Shown: positions 53,332 through 62,899 of the stretch, piece by piece
How positions within the stretch are numbered: position 1 is the first letter of the stretch
How the letters are laid out: each line of letters begins with the position of its first letter
From: Pseudobacter ginsenosidimutans
GTDB taxonomy: Bacteria; Bacteroidota; Bacteroidia; Chitinophagales; Chitinophagaceae
Length of the DNA stretch: 64,000 bases
Direction: 5' to 3'
Assembly: GCF_007970185.1 (NCBI RefSeq)
Contig: NZ_CP042431.1
Coordinates: forward strand, 5,952,001 to 6,016,000
The notes under the pieces: model-generated
The model's input: the letters and a program-made list of their open reading frames with translations, nothing else
What the model was told of the DNA's origin: nothing
Database searches by the model: none
Program-made: the position numbers and the translations under genes

Positions 53332-56300
53332 ATGAATATCTCTGAACTGAGTTTACGCAGGCCGGTACTGGCAACGGTACTGAACATCATGATCGTGCTG
53401 TTCGGTATCATCGGTTTCACGTTCCTGGGTATACGCGATTATCCCGCCATCGATCCGCCGAACGTGAGTGTGAGTACGTCCTATCCCGGCGCCAACGCAG
53501 AGATCGTGGAATCACAGATCACCGAACCGCTGGAAAAAGCCATCAACGGTATCGCAGGTGTAAAGAATATCACCAGCACCAGCAGCCAGGGCACCAGCCG
53601 TATCAACGTGGAATTCGATCTCAGCATCGACCTGGAAGCTGCGGCTAATGATGTACGTGATAAGGTGTCGCAGGCATCACGTTCACTGCCTGACGATCTT
53701 CCCGCCCCACCCGTAGTATCCAAGGCAGACGCCAGCTCGGACGCCATCATCTCCATGACCGTGCAGAGCAATACCCGCAACCAGTTGCAGGTAACGGAAT
53801 ATGCCAACAACGTGCTCGTTGAAAGATTGCAGACCATTCCCGGTGTAAGCGCCATCCAGATCTGGGGTGAAAAAAGATATGCCATGCGTATCTGGTTCAA
53901 TCCCGCCAGGCTCAGCGCCTACAGCCTCACGCCTACCGATGTGCAAACCGCCCTCGCCCGCGAGAACGTGGAACTGCCTTCCGGTAAGATCGCCGGTAAC
54001 GCAACGGAACTTTCCATCCGCACCTTCGGCCGCCTTTTCACCGAAGAGGATTTCAATAATGTGATCATCAAGAATGTGGGTGGGAATGATATCCGCCTCA
54101 AGGATGTTGCCGAAGCAGTACTGGGCCCGGAGAATGAAGAGACCATCCTGAAAGAATCCGGCGTGCCCATGATCGCACTGGCGCTGGTGCCGCAGCCGGG
54201 CTCCAATTATGTATCCATCTCCGATGAATTCTATAAACGCTACGACCAATTAAAGAAAGAAGTTCCCGCAGATATTTCGCTCAATATCGCGATGGACCAG
54301 ACCAGGTTCATCAAGCAGTCCATTTCCGAAGTAGAAGAAACCCTCATCATCGCCCTCATCCTGGTGGTATTGATCATCTACCTCTTCTTCAGAAGCTGGC
54401 TGATTGCCGTGCGCCCGCTGATAGATATCCCCGTGGCATTGATCGGCGCCTTCTTCATCATGTACCTGAGCGGCTTCACCATCAACGTACTCTCATTGCT
54501 CGGAATCGTACTGGCAACAGGACTTGTGGTGGACGATGGTATCGTGGTAACGGAAAATATCTTCAAGAAAATGGAACAGGGCATGGATAAATACCGTGCT
54601 GCCAAAGAAGGTTCCAAGGAAATATACTTTGCCGTAATCTCCACCAGTATCACACTGGCGGTGGTATTCCTGCCGATCATCTTCCTGGAAGGTTTTGTAG
54701 GACGCTTGTTCCGCGAGTTCGGCATCGTGGTGGCCGGTGCGGTACTGATCTCCGCCCTGGTATCACTCACACTCACACCTGTACTCAACGTGAAGCTCAC
54801 ACGAAATGTACATCAGCATGGCTGGTTCTATCGTGTTACCGAACCGCTTTTCCAGGGAATGGAGCGAGGCTACTACAATTCACTGAAAGGCTTCATGAAA
54901 GTGAGATGGATAGCCTTCCTGATCATCGCCGGCTGTCTGGCTATCATTTTCGGCATCGGAAGTCAATTGCAATCCGAGCTGGCGCCGCTCGAAGACAGAA
55001 GCCAGTTCCGTTTATCGCTCACCGCACCGGAGGGCACGTCCTTCGACTATATGGACAATTACGTTGACCAGATCGGTCAGCTGATGATCGATTCCGTTCC
55101 TGAAAAAAGGATCGTGCTCACCATTACCGCTCCGGGCTTCAGTGGCGCAGGTTCCGTGAACTCAGGCACTGTGCGTGTAACCCTGGTGGATCCGAAAGAT
55201 CGTACCCGCTCGCAGGACGAGATCGTAGCGATGGTGAACCGCAATCTTCCCAAATACACTGCAGGCCGCGCTTTCACCGTACAGGAGCAAACCATCTCCG
55301 TGAACCGCCGCGCCGGTCAGCCCGTGCAGTTCGTAATCCAGAACAACGATTTTGAAAAGATAAAAGCCATCCTTCCCAAATTCCTCGAAGAAGCACACAA
55401 AAGCAATGTGCTTACTAACGTGGATGCAGACCTGAAATTCAATAAACCCGAATTGCAGATCGATGTGGACCGGATCAAGGCCAGCCAGCTGGGCGTGAGC
55501 ATTGCCGATGTGAGCCAAACCCTGCAACTGGCGCTCAGTAACCTTCGCCTCGGTTATTTCTACCGCGAAGGAAAACAATACCAGGTGATCGGACAGGTGG
55601 CAAGAAGCGACCGCGATGATCCCACCGACCTCAAGAATATCTATGTGCGCAATAACAGGGGCGAGATCATTTCCATGGACAACCTCGTATCTATCCGGGA
55701 AGAGACCACGCCTCCCACCCTCTACCATTTCAACCGTTACAAATCGGCTACCATTTCTGCCGGTACAGCGCCTGGTAAGACTTTGGGCGATGGTATCAAG
55801 GTAATGGAAGAGATCGCGCAAAAACTGCTGGACGATACTTTCGCCACTTCGCTTTCAGGTCCTTCGCGCGATTTTGCCGAAAGCTCCGGTAATATCCTCT
55901 TTGCGTTTGTGCTGGCCGTAGTGCTGATCTACCTGGTACTGGCGGCGCAATTCGAAAGCTTCATCGATCCATTCGTGATCCTGATCACCATGGCCCTGGC
56001 CATTGCCGGCGCCGTGCTCAGTCTCTGGATCTTCAACCAGACACTCAATATCTTTTCGCAGATCGGTATGATCATGCTGATTGGTCTGGTTACCAAGAAT
56101 GGTATCCTGATTGTGGAGTTCGCCAACCAGAAACAAATGGCTGGCCTGCCGAAGAAACAGGCCGTAACAGAAGCGGCGCAGGCGCGTCTGAGGCCGATCC
56201 TCATGACCAACCTCGCGATGGCGCTTGGAGCATTGCCCATTGCATTATCGCTTGGTGCGGCAGCCACCAGCCGGATCCCGCTCGGTATCGTGATCGTAGG

Positions 56301-56460
56301 CGGTATCCTCTTTGCGTTGATACTGACCCTGTATGTGATCCCGGCCATGTATACTTATATGGTGGGCACCAAAAAGAAAAGTGCCATGGAGCTCGCCGAA
56401 GAAGCATTCGCTGAAAACGGAACTGAGCATACGCCGCATCAGGATGCAACACATGCATAA
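53332..56460 (+). CDS. RND efflux inner-membrane transporter (AcrB/HAE1-like)
   Basis: A 1042-residue proton-driven pump with 12 membrane helices and two large periplasmic loops. The start is MNISELSLRRPVLATVLNIM. The proton-relay aspartates lie in ATGLVVDDGIVVTENIFKK (TM4), and NVSVSTSYPGANAEIVE and GIAGVKNITSTSSQGTSRIN are typical. The second half has TNLAMALGALPIALSLGAA and IGLVTKNGILIVEFANQ. The length and motifs fit the hydrophobe/amphiphile efflux family; substrates are unknown. It is sandwiched between the adaptor and the TolC gene. Confidence 0.96.
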   Translation: MNISELSLRRPVLATVLNIMIVLFGIIGFTFLGIRDYPAIDPPNVSVSTSYPGANAEIVESQITEPLEKAINGIAGVKNITSTSSQGTSRINVEFDLSIDLEAAANDVRDKVSQASRSLPDDLPAPPVVSKADASSDAIISMTVQSNTRNQLQVTEYANNVLVERLQTIPGVSAIQIWGEKRYAMRIWFNPARLSAYSLTPTDVQTALARENVELPSGKIAGNATELSIRTFGRLFTEEDFNNVIIKNVGGNDIRLKDVAEAVLGPENEETILKESGVPMIALALVPQPGSNYVSISDEFYKRYDQLKKEVPADISLNIAMDQTRFIKQSISEVEETLIIALILVVLIIYLFFRSWLIAVRPLIDIPVALIGAFFIMYLSGFTINVLSLLGIVLATGLVVDDGIVVTENIFKKMEQGMDKYRAAKEGSKEIYFAVISTSITLAVVFLPIIFLEGFVGRLFREFGIVVAGAVLISALVSLTLTPVLNVKLTRNVHQHGWFYRVTEPLFQGMERGYYNSLKGFMKVRWIAFLIIAGCLAIIFGIGSQLQSELAPLEDRSQFRLSLTAPEGTSFDYMDNYVDQIGQLMIDSVPEKRIVLTITAPGFSGAGSVNSGTVRVTLVDPKDRTRSQDEIVAMVNRNLPKYTAGRAFTVQEQTISVNRRAGQPVQFVIQNNDFEKIKAILPKFLEEAHKSNVLTNVDADLKFNKPELQIDVDRIKASQLGVSIADVSQTLQLALSNLRLGYFYREGKQYQVIGQVARSDRDDPTDLKNIYVRNNRGEIISMDNLVSIREETTPPTLYHFNRYKSATISAGTAPGKTLGDGIKVMEEIAQKLLDDTFATSLSGPSRDFAESSGNILFAFVLAVVLIYLVLAAQFESFIDPFVILITMALAIAGAVLSLWIFNQTLNIFSQIGMIMLIGLVTKNGILIVEFANQKQMAGLPKKQAVTEAAQARLRPILMTNLAMALGALPIALSLGAAATSRIPLGIVIVGGILFALILTLYVIPAMYTYMVGTKKKSAMELAEEAFAENGTEHTPHQDATHA

Positions 56461-56471
56461 ATGAATTTAAA

Positions 56472-57785
56472 ATGATGAGATCCCTTTGTTTGATAGTTTC
56501 TTTCTTCACCATCACCGCTGTTCAGGCGCAGGACATCATGAGCCTGCAGGATGCCGTCGCGCTGGCGCTGAAGAACAATTACGATATACGCATGAGCCGG
56601 AACGACTCCGCATCTTATGCACTGGATAACGATTATGCCTACGCGGCATTCCTGCCAAAGCTAAACGCCACGGCCACCAAAGTATGGAACAACAATGCGC
56701 AAAAACAGGAATTGCAGAATGGCAACAAACCCTCCGCTACCGGTATCCGCAGCAATAACCTGCAGGCATCGGTGAACCTGCAATGGACCTTGTTCGATGG
56801 TCTCAAAATGTTTGTGACCCGCGATAAACTGGAAGAGTTCGAACGCCTCGGTTCCCTTGGCGTAAAAACACAGGTGGTGAATACCGTAGCCTCAGTAGTA
56901 AATGGTTATTTCGATATCGTTCGCCAGAAACAACAACTGAAAGCCATCGAAGAGCAGATCAGCATCAATGAAGAGAGAGTGAAACTGGCTGATAAGAAAT
57001 TATCGGTTGGCCTTGGCAGTAAGCCCGAGCTGCTGCAGGCGCGAGTAGACCTCAATGCGCAACGCGCGCAGCGATTGACACAGCAAACACTCATCGCACA
57101 GCTTCGCGATAACCTCAACCAGCTGATCGGTTTCAAGTCCGGTTCCGTGTACGAAGTGAATGATAGCATCCCTATCAATACAACATTGCAATACGGCGAC
57201 CTGAAGAACAACCTGGAGCAAAGCAATCCGGGACTGCTCTTCGCCAAAAAGAACATCGATATCGCACAACTCACAGTAAAGGAAAGAAAGGCTGAATTGT
57301 TTCCCACTCTCAATTTCAATTCGGCCTATAACTTCTCCCAGACCCGCAATACAACGGTGATCAATACCTTCACCGCCCTCTTCAACCAGAACAAAGGCTT
57401 CAACTATGGTTTCGGTATCAATGTACCCATCCTGAACGGCTTCAATACCAACCGCCTGATCAAACAGGCAAAGCTGGATGTACAGTATCAGCAACTGGTA
57501 TACGAGAACGAGTTCACCAAAGTGGATGTTGGTCTCAGTAACGCTTTCAAAGATTATGAACTCCAGAAACAGTTGCTGGTACTGGAGGAAGACAATATCA
57601 CGCTCGCCAAGGAAAATGTTTTCATTGCTTTGGAGAGGTTCCGTCAGGGTGTTAGCACCTGGCTGGAGCTCCGGGATGCCCAGCAGAGCCTGGAACTTAG
57701 CTACAACCGCCTGATCGCGGCCCGCTACAATACCAAGCTGGCGGAGACAGAATTACTGCGTCTCAAAGGCGATCTGGTACATTAA
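56472..57785 (+). CDS. TolC-like outer-membrane efflux protein
   Basis: A 437-residue channel protein with a signal peptide ([20 protein letters not shown]) and two repeated OEP units ([20 protein letters not shown], then helical hairpins, [15 protein letters not shown], and the second [19 protein letters not shown]). It completes the tripartite RND pump and lies 11 nt after the transporter gene. The operon order adaptor-pump-channel is canonical. A short inverted repeat (GGTGG/CCACC) followed by T8 at 57798-57818 may terminate it. Confidence 0.94.
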   Translation: MMRSLCLIVSFFTITAVQAQDIMSLQDAVALALKNNYDIRMSRNDSASYALDNDYAYAAFLPKLNATATKVWNNNAQKQELQNGNKPSATGIRSNNLQASVNLQWTLFDGLKMFVTRDKLEEFERLGSLGVKTQVVNTVASVVNGYFDIVRQKQQLKAIEEQISINEERVKLADKKLSVGLGSKPELLQARVDLNAQRAQRLTQQTLIAQLRDNLNQLIGFKSGSVYEVNDSIPINTTLQYGDLKNNLEQSNPGLLFAKKNIDIAQLTVKERKAELFPTLNFNSAYNFSQTRNTTVINTFTALFNQNKGFNYGFGINVPILNGFNTNRLIKQAKLDVQYQQLVYENEFTKVDVGLSNAFKDYELQKQLLVLEEDNITLAKENVFIALERFRQGVSTWLELRDAQQSLELSYNRLIAARYNTKLAETELLRLKGDLVH

Positions 57786-57871
57786 TATTATTTCTAAGGT
57801 GGTTCCACCGTTTTTTTTCTTTTCTTTGCGGTTCAAACCACGCTATACATGAGTCCCAGGTAGGAATAATA

Positions 57872-58360
57872 ATGGGAAGTGACAGTGATCTGAACATTAT
57901 GCAGGCAGCTGCGGATGTGCTGAAGAGCTTTGGCATATCCTTTGAGTTGACTGTGGTATCAGCACACCGGACCCCCATGCGCATGGTGAAATACGCCGCT
58001 GCGGCCAAAGAGAGAGGATTGAAAGTGATCATTGCCGGCGCCGGTGGCGCTGCGCATTTGCCCGGGATGGTAGCATCCATCACTCCCCTTCCTGTGATTG
58101 GCGTTCCGATCAAATCTTCCAACTCAATCGACGGATGGGACTCTGTATTGTCGATCCTTCAAATGCCTAATGGCATCCCCGTTGCTACTGTAGCCCTCAA
58201 TGCTGCAAAAAATGCAGGCATCCTGGCAGCCAGTATCATCGGCGCCTTCGATGCAGACCTCGGCGAAAAAGTAACCGCATACAAACAACAACTGGAAAGC
58301 GAAGTTTTACATAAGGTAGATAAGCTAAAATCGGAAGGCTGGTCCAACAGCTTTGATTAA
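57872..58360 (+). CDS. purE: N5-CAIR mutase, N-terminal start disrupted
   Basis: A 162-residue reading ([20 protein letters not shown]) of the PurE family that converts N5-CAIR to CAIR. It has [14 protein letters not shown] and [16 protein letters not shown], the phosphate-binding and catalytic motifs. Normally the protein begins [14 protein letters not shown]. Here an ATG at 57849 reads ATG AGT CCC AGG TAG; one extra C in the CCC run (57855-57857) restores MSPQVGII in frame. So the N-terminal strand is lost through a probable base-calling error and the ATG at 57872 is only a fallback start. It follows the efflux operon by about 60 nt. Confidence 0.85.
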   Translation: MGSDSDLNIMQAAADVLKSFGISFELTVVSAHRTPMRMVKYAAAAKERGLKVIIAGAGGAAHLPGMVASITPLPVIGVPIKSSNSIDGWDSVLSILQMPNGIPVATVALNAAKNAGILAASIIGAFDADLGEKVTAYKQQLESEVLHKVDKLKSEGWSNSFD

Positions 58361-58370
58361 CAGGTGAAGT

Positions 58371-59249
58371 ATGAAAATTAAATTGATCGAATACAAGGAA
58401 GTTCCTTCATTTCCTTCCGGATCTGGTATTGAGTTTTATGACGACAAGGTTTTTCTTGTAGGTGATGATTCCAGGGAAGTGATGGTGCTGAACAAAAGGT
58501 GGAAGGAAATTGAACGCGTCCCCCTGCTCCCGGGTACGGAAGCGCGCGTACCCAAAGCAGTAAAATCCGACCTCGAAGCCACCACCGTAGTTACGGTCAA
58601 CCGGATCCCGCGACTCCTCATCCTCGGCTCAGGATCGCTCGATAAGAACCGCAACAAAGCCATCCTCTTCAATCTCGACAGCTATCTCAAAGACGAATTC
58701 GATCTCACTCCTTTCTATAACCGAATTGCCAAAGCGGGCGTAAAGAATATGAATATCGAAGCGGCTGCTCTGGTAGAAGATCATATCATCCTGGGTAACC
58801 GCGGCAATCGCAAGAATCCCGTAAACCAGCTGATCATCACCCGCAACGCTTTCTGGAAACACCAGCAACAGGCCGAGATCACACTCATCGATCTCGAACT
58901 GCCGGTAAAAGACAGCAAAGGCATCGGCATCTCCGGAATGGCTTACTCCCTCCTCAACGACACACTCATCTTCACTGCTTCCACAGAACAAACCGACAAT
59001 GCAGTAGATGACGGCTCCATCGGCGACAGCTACATGGGCATCATCGAAAATGCATCCCGCAAGATCGGAAGAAAAAGCCTCAAAGTAAATGAACTGATCA
59101 ATCTCGGAGAAGTGCATGAGCTCTTCAAGGGATTCAAGATCGAATCTGTTTGTATACAGTCTGAGAAATCAAACAGAATGAAATTGCATTTGGTGGCGGA
59201 TAATGATACCGGGAAGAGCTACTTGTTCAAAGTGCGTGTAAAATGGTAG
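58371..59249 (+). CDS. DUF6929-like beta-propeller protein
   Basis: A 292-residue protein without a signal peptide (MKIKLIEYKEVPSFPSGSGI). The repeated four-strand pattern with GSGSLDKNRNKAILFNLDSY and IILGNRGNRKNPVNQLIITR suggests a beta-propeller of the DUF6929 type, not assigned with certainty. It follows purE by ten bases on the same strand. Function unknown. Confidence 0.7.
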   Translation: MKIKLIEYKEVPSFPSGSGIEFYDDKVFLVGDDSREVMVLNKRWKEIERVPLLPGTEARVPKAVKSDLEATTVVTVNRIPRLLILGSGSLDKNRNKAILFNLDSYLKDEFDLTPFYNRIAKAGVKNMNIEAAALVEDHIILGNRGNRKNPVNQLIITRNAFWKHQQQAEITLIDLELPVKDSKGIGISGMAYSLLNDTLIFTASTEQTDNAVDDGSIGDSYMGIIENASRKIGRKSLKVNELINLGEVHELFKGFKIESVCIQSEKSNRMKLHLVADNDTGKSYLFKVRVKW

Positions 59250-59275
59250 ATTTTTCTCTTGAAGTTTTTTTTCTC

Positions 59276-59418
59276 GCGAAGGGATATGAAACGCCGGCTG
59301 TAAAACATACCGCCGCGGGAGAATATATTTGAGCTATTGATGGTTGGATTGAGCTATGGTTATGCTATTGAGCTTTATCGCTTATGTTTTGAAGGCCGGG
59401 GTTTCATATCCCGTTCGC
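59276..59418 (+). repeat. Repeat family 1, element D (143 nt hairpin)
   Basis: Arms GCGAAGGGATATGAAAC and GTTTCATATCCCGTTCGC are complementary with one bulge. The left block (TAAAACATACCGCCGC) and right block (TCGCTTATGTTTTGAAGGCC) are as in A, B and C, except that both carry an A-to-G type compensating change (ACAT with ATGT). It is between two genes on the same strand, with 26 nt before and about 70 after. Confidence 0.85.
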
Positions 59419-59491
59419 TCAATGCGATGACAGGGCGAGAGGCGGTAGACTAACTTCTGGCAACTCTTCTAAATACTCTCAATTTACTGAT

Positions 59492-59899
59492 ATGCCAAAT
59501 ATTTCAGATCAACAGTATCAGCAATTACTTGACTCTCTTATTGGGCAGGCTAAATACTTTCTTGAAGAAGCCGGCGAATTCTATCCATACGGCTCTGTAC
59601 TGGATGCAGACATGCAAGTACGGCCGGTCGGTTTCTATTCTGAAAACGAATACCCGGAATCAAATGAAGTACTGAAACAATTGGAAACAGCAATAAAAGA
59701 TGGCCTGAAGAATGGAAAATACCTGCTGGCAATGATTGGTGTGGATGTTATGATCCCTGCACCTGCCAGAGGAACCACAGAAAAAAGATCAGCGCTGCAA
59801 ATACGCATTTATAGAGATAGTGAGGATGTTACAATAATGTATTCAATCTATGAGCAGACTGCTGATGGTTTTGTTTTCAGCGAGCTGTTTGAACTTTAG
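59492..59899 (+). CDS. Hypothetical protein
   Basis: A 135-residue acidic protein (MPNISDQQYQQLLDSLIGQA). It has no signal or membrane segment. The pattern is helix (YFLEEAGEFYPYGSVLDADM) then a mixed alpha/beta region (IGVDVMIPAPARGTTEKRSA, RIYRDSEDVTIMYSIYEQ). It is similar in size to immunity-type or SMI1-like proteins but no motif supports that. It ends about 30 nt before the convergent bshC. Confidence 0.55.
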   Translation: MPNISDQQYQQLLDSLIGQAKYFLEEAGEFYPYGSVLDADMQVRPVGFYSENEYPESNEVLKQLETAIKDGLKNGKYLLAMIGVDVMIPAPARGTTEKRSALQIRIYRDSEDVTIMYSIYEQTADGFVFSELFEL

Positions 59900-59928
59900 C
59901 ATCATATCACTTTGCCGCCCCCAAAAGC

Positions 59929-61524
59929 TCAGCTTTCTTTGATGATCACAAACTCCTGCTCCAACGACAGACTGCTTTTATAGATGCAGTCAATGAACTG
60001 TCTTCCCCATTTCGCATAATAAGGCATGAAATTCTCTACGCGCTCCTGCAATCCGCCGGTTGGGAATAATGCCTGCCTGATCTGCTGGATCTGCTGTTGC
60101 TCGGCTTCGTATTTTCTTTTTTCTGCCCGAAGCATTTTCTTCTCCAGCTCTTGCAAAGGCTTTACCGTACGGGCTTTCAGCGCTTCGATATGCGCAACCA
60201 GGGTTTCATCCACCTGTGAGGCTTTTACGCGGATGGCTTCATAGAGTTGCGAAGTGGCTTCCAATTCCTGCGCCAGCTTCAGGTGACCATTCGCCTGGCG
60301 GGTGACCAGTGACGTTAGCAATTGCTGCTCGCCCTGGAAAAAATCACTGATCTGCAATCCCATCCTTTCGATCTTTTCTTCCCATTTCTTCTCCACCATC
60401 AAAAAAGAATTACGCACTACCAGTACCGGATAAGGCACTTTGTAATGATGGAAGAGGTCCTTCAGTTCCAGCCAGTAACTTGTTTCGCCGCCACCACCGA
60501 TGAAAGCGATATTCGGCAGCAATGTTTCCTGGTAGAGACCGCGAAGGATCACATTCGGACTGAAACGGTCAGGATGCTCATTCAGTTCCACGGCAAGTTC
60601 CGCCTTTGTGAATCGGAGCTGCGTGTTACGTACTTCGTAATGATCGTTCTTCCATTCGATCAGTTCACGAATACCATCTTTCAGGTAAAAAAGATTGATG
60701 GCGCGGGGATTGGCCTGTACTTTATAATGTTCGCCCAGTTTGGCGATCGTTTTTTCAACGATGGTGCCGGGCGTCTGGTGATAAAGATCATCTTCAAACA
60801 CAGATACCATCAGCCTTTTGAGCAGGGCAGTGTCAGGAATGATGGTAACCAGTCCATATTCGGCAAACAGCTCATGGATCAGTTTGAAAGTGGCAGTTTG
60901 GATATCAGGACTGTTGAGATAAGCCTCCCTGATCATTTTGATCAGCTCTTCTCCATGTGGTAATACAGACAATTCACCGGAGATGCGGTGAATCATTTGA
61001 TCCAGGCCCTTTGTGTTCATGCGGCCAACGGCGCCGGTCTGGCGTGTATTCCAAACGAGTTTGTCGCCACTCAGCCAGATATTGCCGAGCTCGTCCAGAT
61101 CAGCATCTTCACTACCCATCCAGAAAACAGGCACGAAATTGTATTCGGGCAGTTCCTTTTTTAGCTGGTCTGCCAGCCGGATAGTGTGAACGATCTTATA
61201 AATGAAATACAAATGACCAGTAAAGATAGCGGGCTGATGCGCTGTGGTAATGGTAAATGTATTATCGAGAAGAAGAGATTGAATGTTCCGCTGCACTTTC
61301 TCTGCGGGCGATAGAGATTTGTATTGCTCCTGCAGTCCTTCTACCAGCAGTTTCCTTTCCTGGATGAATTGCTGACGCTGCCCGATGGCCGCTTTGATGC
61401 CTTCGATATTGGGCAGATGCTCATAGAACGGGCGTAATTCCGGCGATCCATTCAGATAATCGATCACCACTTTGGAAAAGTATCCCGTATTGCTGTAAGG
61501 TAGTTGTGTAGTGCTACAATTCAT
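59929..61524 (-). CDS. bshC: Bacillithiol biosynthesis cysteine-adding enzyme BshC
   Basis: A 531-residue cytosolic ligase that adds cysteine to glucosaminyl-malate in the last step of bacillithiol synthesis. The start at 61524 (MNCSTTQLPYSNTGYFSKVV) is preferred over 61584. It has the Rossmann-like core (TTAHQPAIFTGHLYFIYKIV, VFWMGSEDADLDELGNIW) and a C-terminal coiled coil (VAHIEALKARTVKPLQELEK, RAEKRKYEAEQQQIQQIRQ). This indicates that the organism probably uses bacillithiol as its thiol buffer; bshA and bshB are not in the window. Confidence 0.9.
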   Translation of the reverse strand: MNCSTTQLPYSNTGYFSKVVIDYLNGSPELRPFYEHLPNIEGIKAAIGQRQQFIQERKLLVEGLQEQYKSLSPAEKVQRNIQSLLLDNTFTITTAHQPAIFTGHLYFIYKIVHTIRLADQLKKELPEYNFVPVFWMGSEDADLDELGNIWLSGDKLVWNTRQTGAVGRMNTKGLDQMIHRISGELSVLPHGEELIKMIREAYLNSPDIQTATFKLIHELFAEYGLVTIIPDTALLKRLMVSVFEDDLYHQTPGTIVEKTIAKLGEHYKVQANPRAINLFYLKDGIRELIEWKNDHYEVRNTQLRFTKAELAVELNEHPDRFSPNVILRGLYQETLLPNIAFIGGGGETSYWLELKDLFHHYKVPYPVLVVRNSFLMVEKKWEEKIERMGLQISDFFQGEQQLLTSLVTRQANGHLKLAQELEATSQLYEAIRVKASQVDETLVAHIEALKARTVKPLQELEKKMLRAEKRKYEAEQQQIQQIRQALFPTGGLQERVENFMPYYAKWGRQFIDCIYKSSLSLEQEFVIIKES

Positions 61525-61610
61525 AAGCGGACATAAAAGTACGACTTGCCTATCTTTAAAAAATCCTTTGGCCATATTTAACAAAGACTAAGAGAATTTT
61601 GTTCGGCCGC

Positions 61611-62858
61611 TTATTTCCTTTCTACGCTAAAAGCGCTGTAATTGATACTGGGCGTGGCTCCTGTGATGATCTCCTCCACCAGCTTGCCTGTTCCCGCAGC
61701 CAATGAGAGCCCCAGCATGGCATGACCGCAGGCGATCACGAGGTTGCTGTACCGGCTGTGACGCCCGATATAGGGAAGCCCGTCCGGCGTCAATGGACGG
61801 TAACCATGCCATATTCTTTCGGTGGACGGGAATTGAACAGGCAGATCGGGATAATACAGTTTGGCGGCATTGTAAATGGCCTGCGCGCGTTTCACCAGTG
61901 TAGGCGAGCCAAGCCCGCTGATCTCCATGGTGCCGCCCATACGGAGGTCTGCCCCCATCGGGGTCATGGCGGTGCGATGATCTACCAGGATGGCGGGATA
62001 TTGTAAATTACGTTCCACTTTTTCGAAGGTCATACTATATCCTTTGCCTCCCTGCAATAATAAATGGATGCCGAGTTCTTTATTGAGAATCGGCAGCCAG
62101 GATCCCGGGGCCAGCACCAGTTCATCACAATCGAATTTACCTTTATCAGTGATCACTGCCGTTACCTTACTGCCTTGTTTTTCAAAACCGGTGATATTGG
62201 TATTGAGCTGGAATCTCACGCCGGCTTTTACCAGGGCTTCATGCAGTGTGCGCATGAAATCACCGGGATGTAAATGGCAATCGATGGGATACAATACTCC
62301 TCCCCTCACATTGATCTCCACTTCGGTCTCCATATCCTGCACTTCTTTTCCGTTGCAGATAATGGTTTCCAGTCCGAGTGCATTGGCTTCCTTCGCCAAC
62401 TCGTGTTCATGTTTTTCGGTAGCCGGACTCTTGTACATCATGAAGATACCTTTCTCCTCCATGCGAAAACGGTTTCCCAGTTCTTCTTTCATGTCGCTGG
62501 TGAGCTCGCGGCTCAGCATCAGGATGTCGAAGAGTGGCGGGATATTCCTGTTCATGGTTGTATGATTGGCATTGCGCCAGAAAGCGAGACACCACCTGAT
62601 CAGGTCTGCATTCAATCTTGGTTTGATATAGAACGGGCTGGTGGAACTAAGCATCCAGCGGAGCCCTTTGGCAATGATGCCCGGCGATGACAGTGGAATG
62701 ATATGACTGGGAGAAACATAACCTGCATTACCAAACGAAGTTCCTTTGGTAATATCGTTACGGTCTATAACAGTTACCTGTAGTCCTTTTTTCTGAAGAT
62801 ACCAGGCGCAGCATAAGCCGATCACACCACCGCCTGCAATTGTTACTTGTTGGGTCAT
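61611..62858 (-). CDS. FAD-dependent D-amino-acid dehydrogenase-like oxidoreductase
   Basis: A 415-residue DAO-family enzyme. The start at 62858 (MTQQVTIAGGGVIGLCCAWY) includes the FAD GxGxxG-type motif. It has IDRNDITKGTSFGNAGYVSP and GGVLYPIDCHLHPGDFMRTL. The following gene is a semialdehyde dehydrogenase, which fits the bacterial hydroxyproline route (D-hydroxyproline dehydrogenase, then 2-oxoglutarate semialdehyde dehydrogenase), although the substrate is not proven. It is transcribed in the same direction, with 41 nt between them. Confidence 0.85.
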   Translation of the reverse strand: MTQQVTIAGGGVIGLCCAWYLQKKGLQVTVIDRNDITKGTSFGNAGYVSPSHIIPLSSPGIIAKGLRWMLSSTSPFYIKPRLNADLIRWCLAFWRNANHTTMNRNIPPLFDILMLSRELTSDMKEELGNRFRMEEKGIFMMYKSPATEKHEHELAKEANALGLETIICNGKEVQDMETEVEINVRGGVLYPIDCHLHPGDFMRTLHEALVKAGVRFQLNTNITGFEKQGSKVTAVITDKGKFDCDELVLAPGSWLPILNKELGIHLLLQGGKGYSMTFEKVERNLQYPAILVDHRTAMTPMGADLRMGGTMEISGLGSPTLVKRAQAIYNAAKLYYPDLPVQFPSTERIWHGYRPLTPDGLPYIGRHSRYSNLVIACGHAMLGLSLAAGTGKLVEEIITGATPSINYSAFSVERK

Positions 62859-62899
62859 GGAAGAAAGGGATAGTCCCAACAATATACAAAAAAAGTGGA

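Noticed and set aside
57798-57818. GGTGG/CCACC plus T8 as the terminator of the efflux operon
   Set aside because: The stem is four to five bp with a two- to four-base loop, too weak to list as a separate feature.
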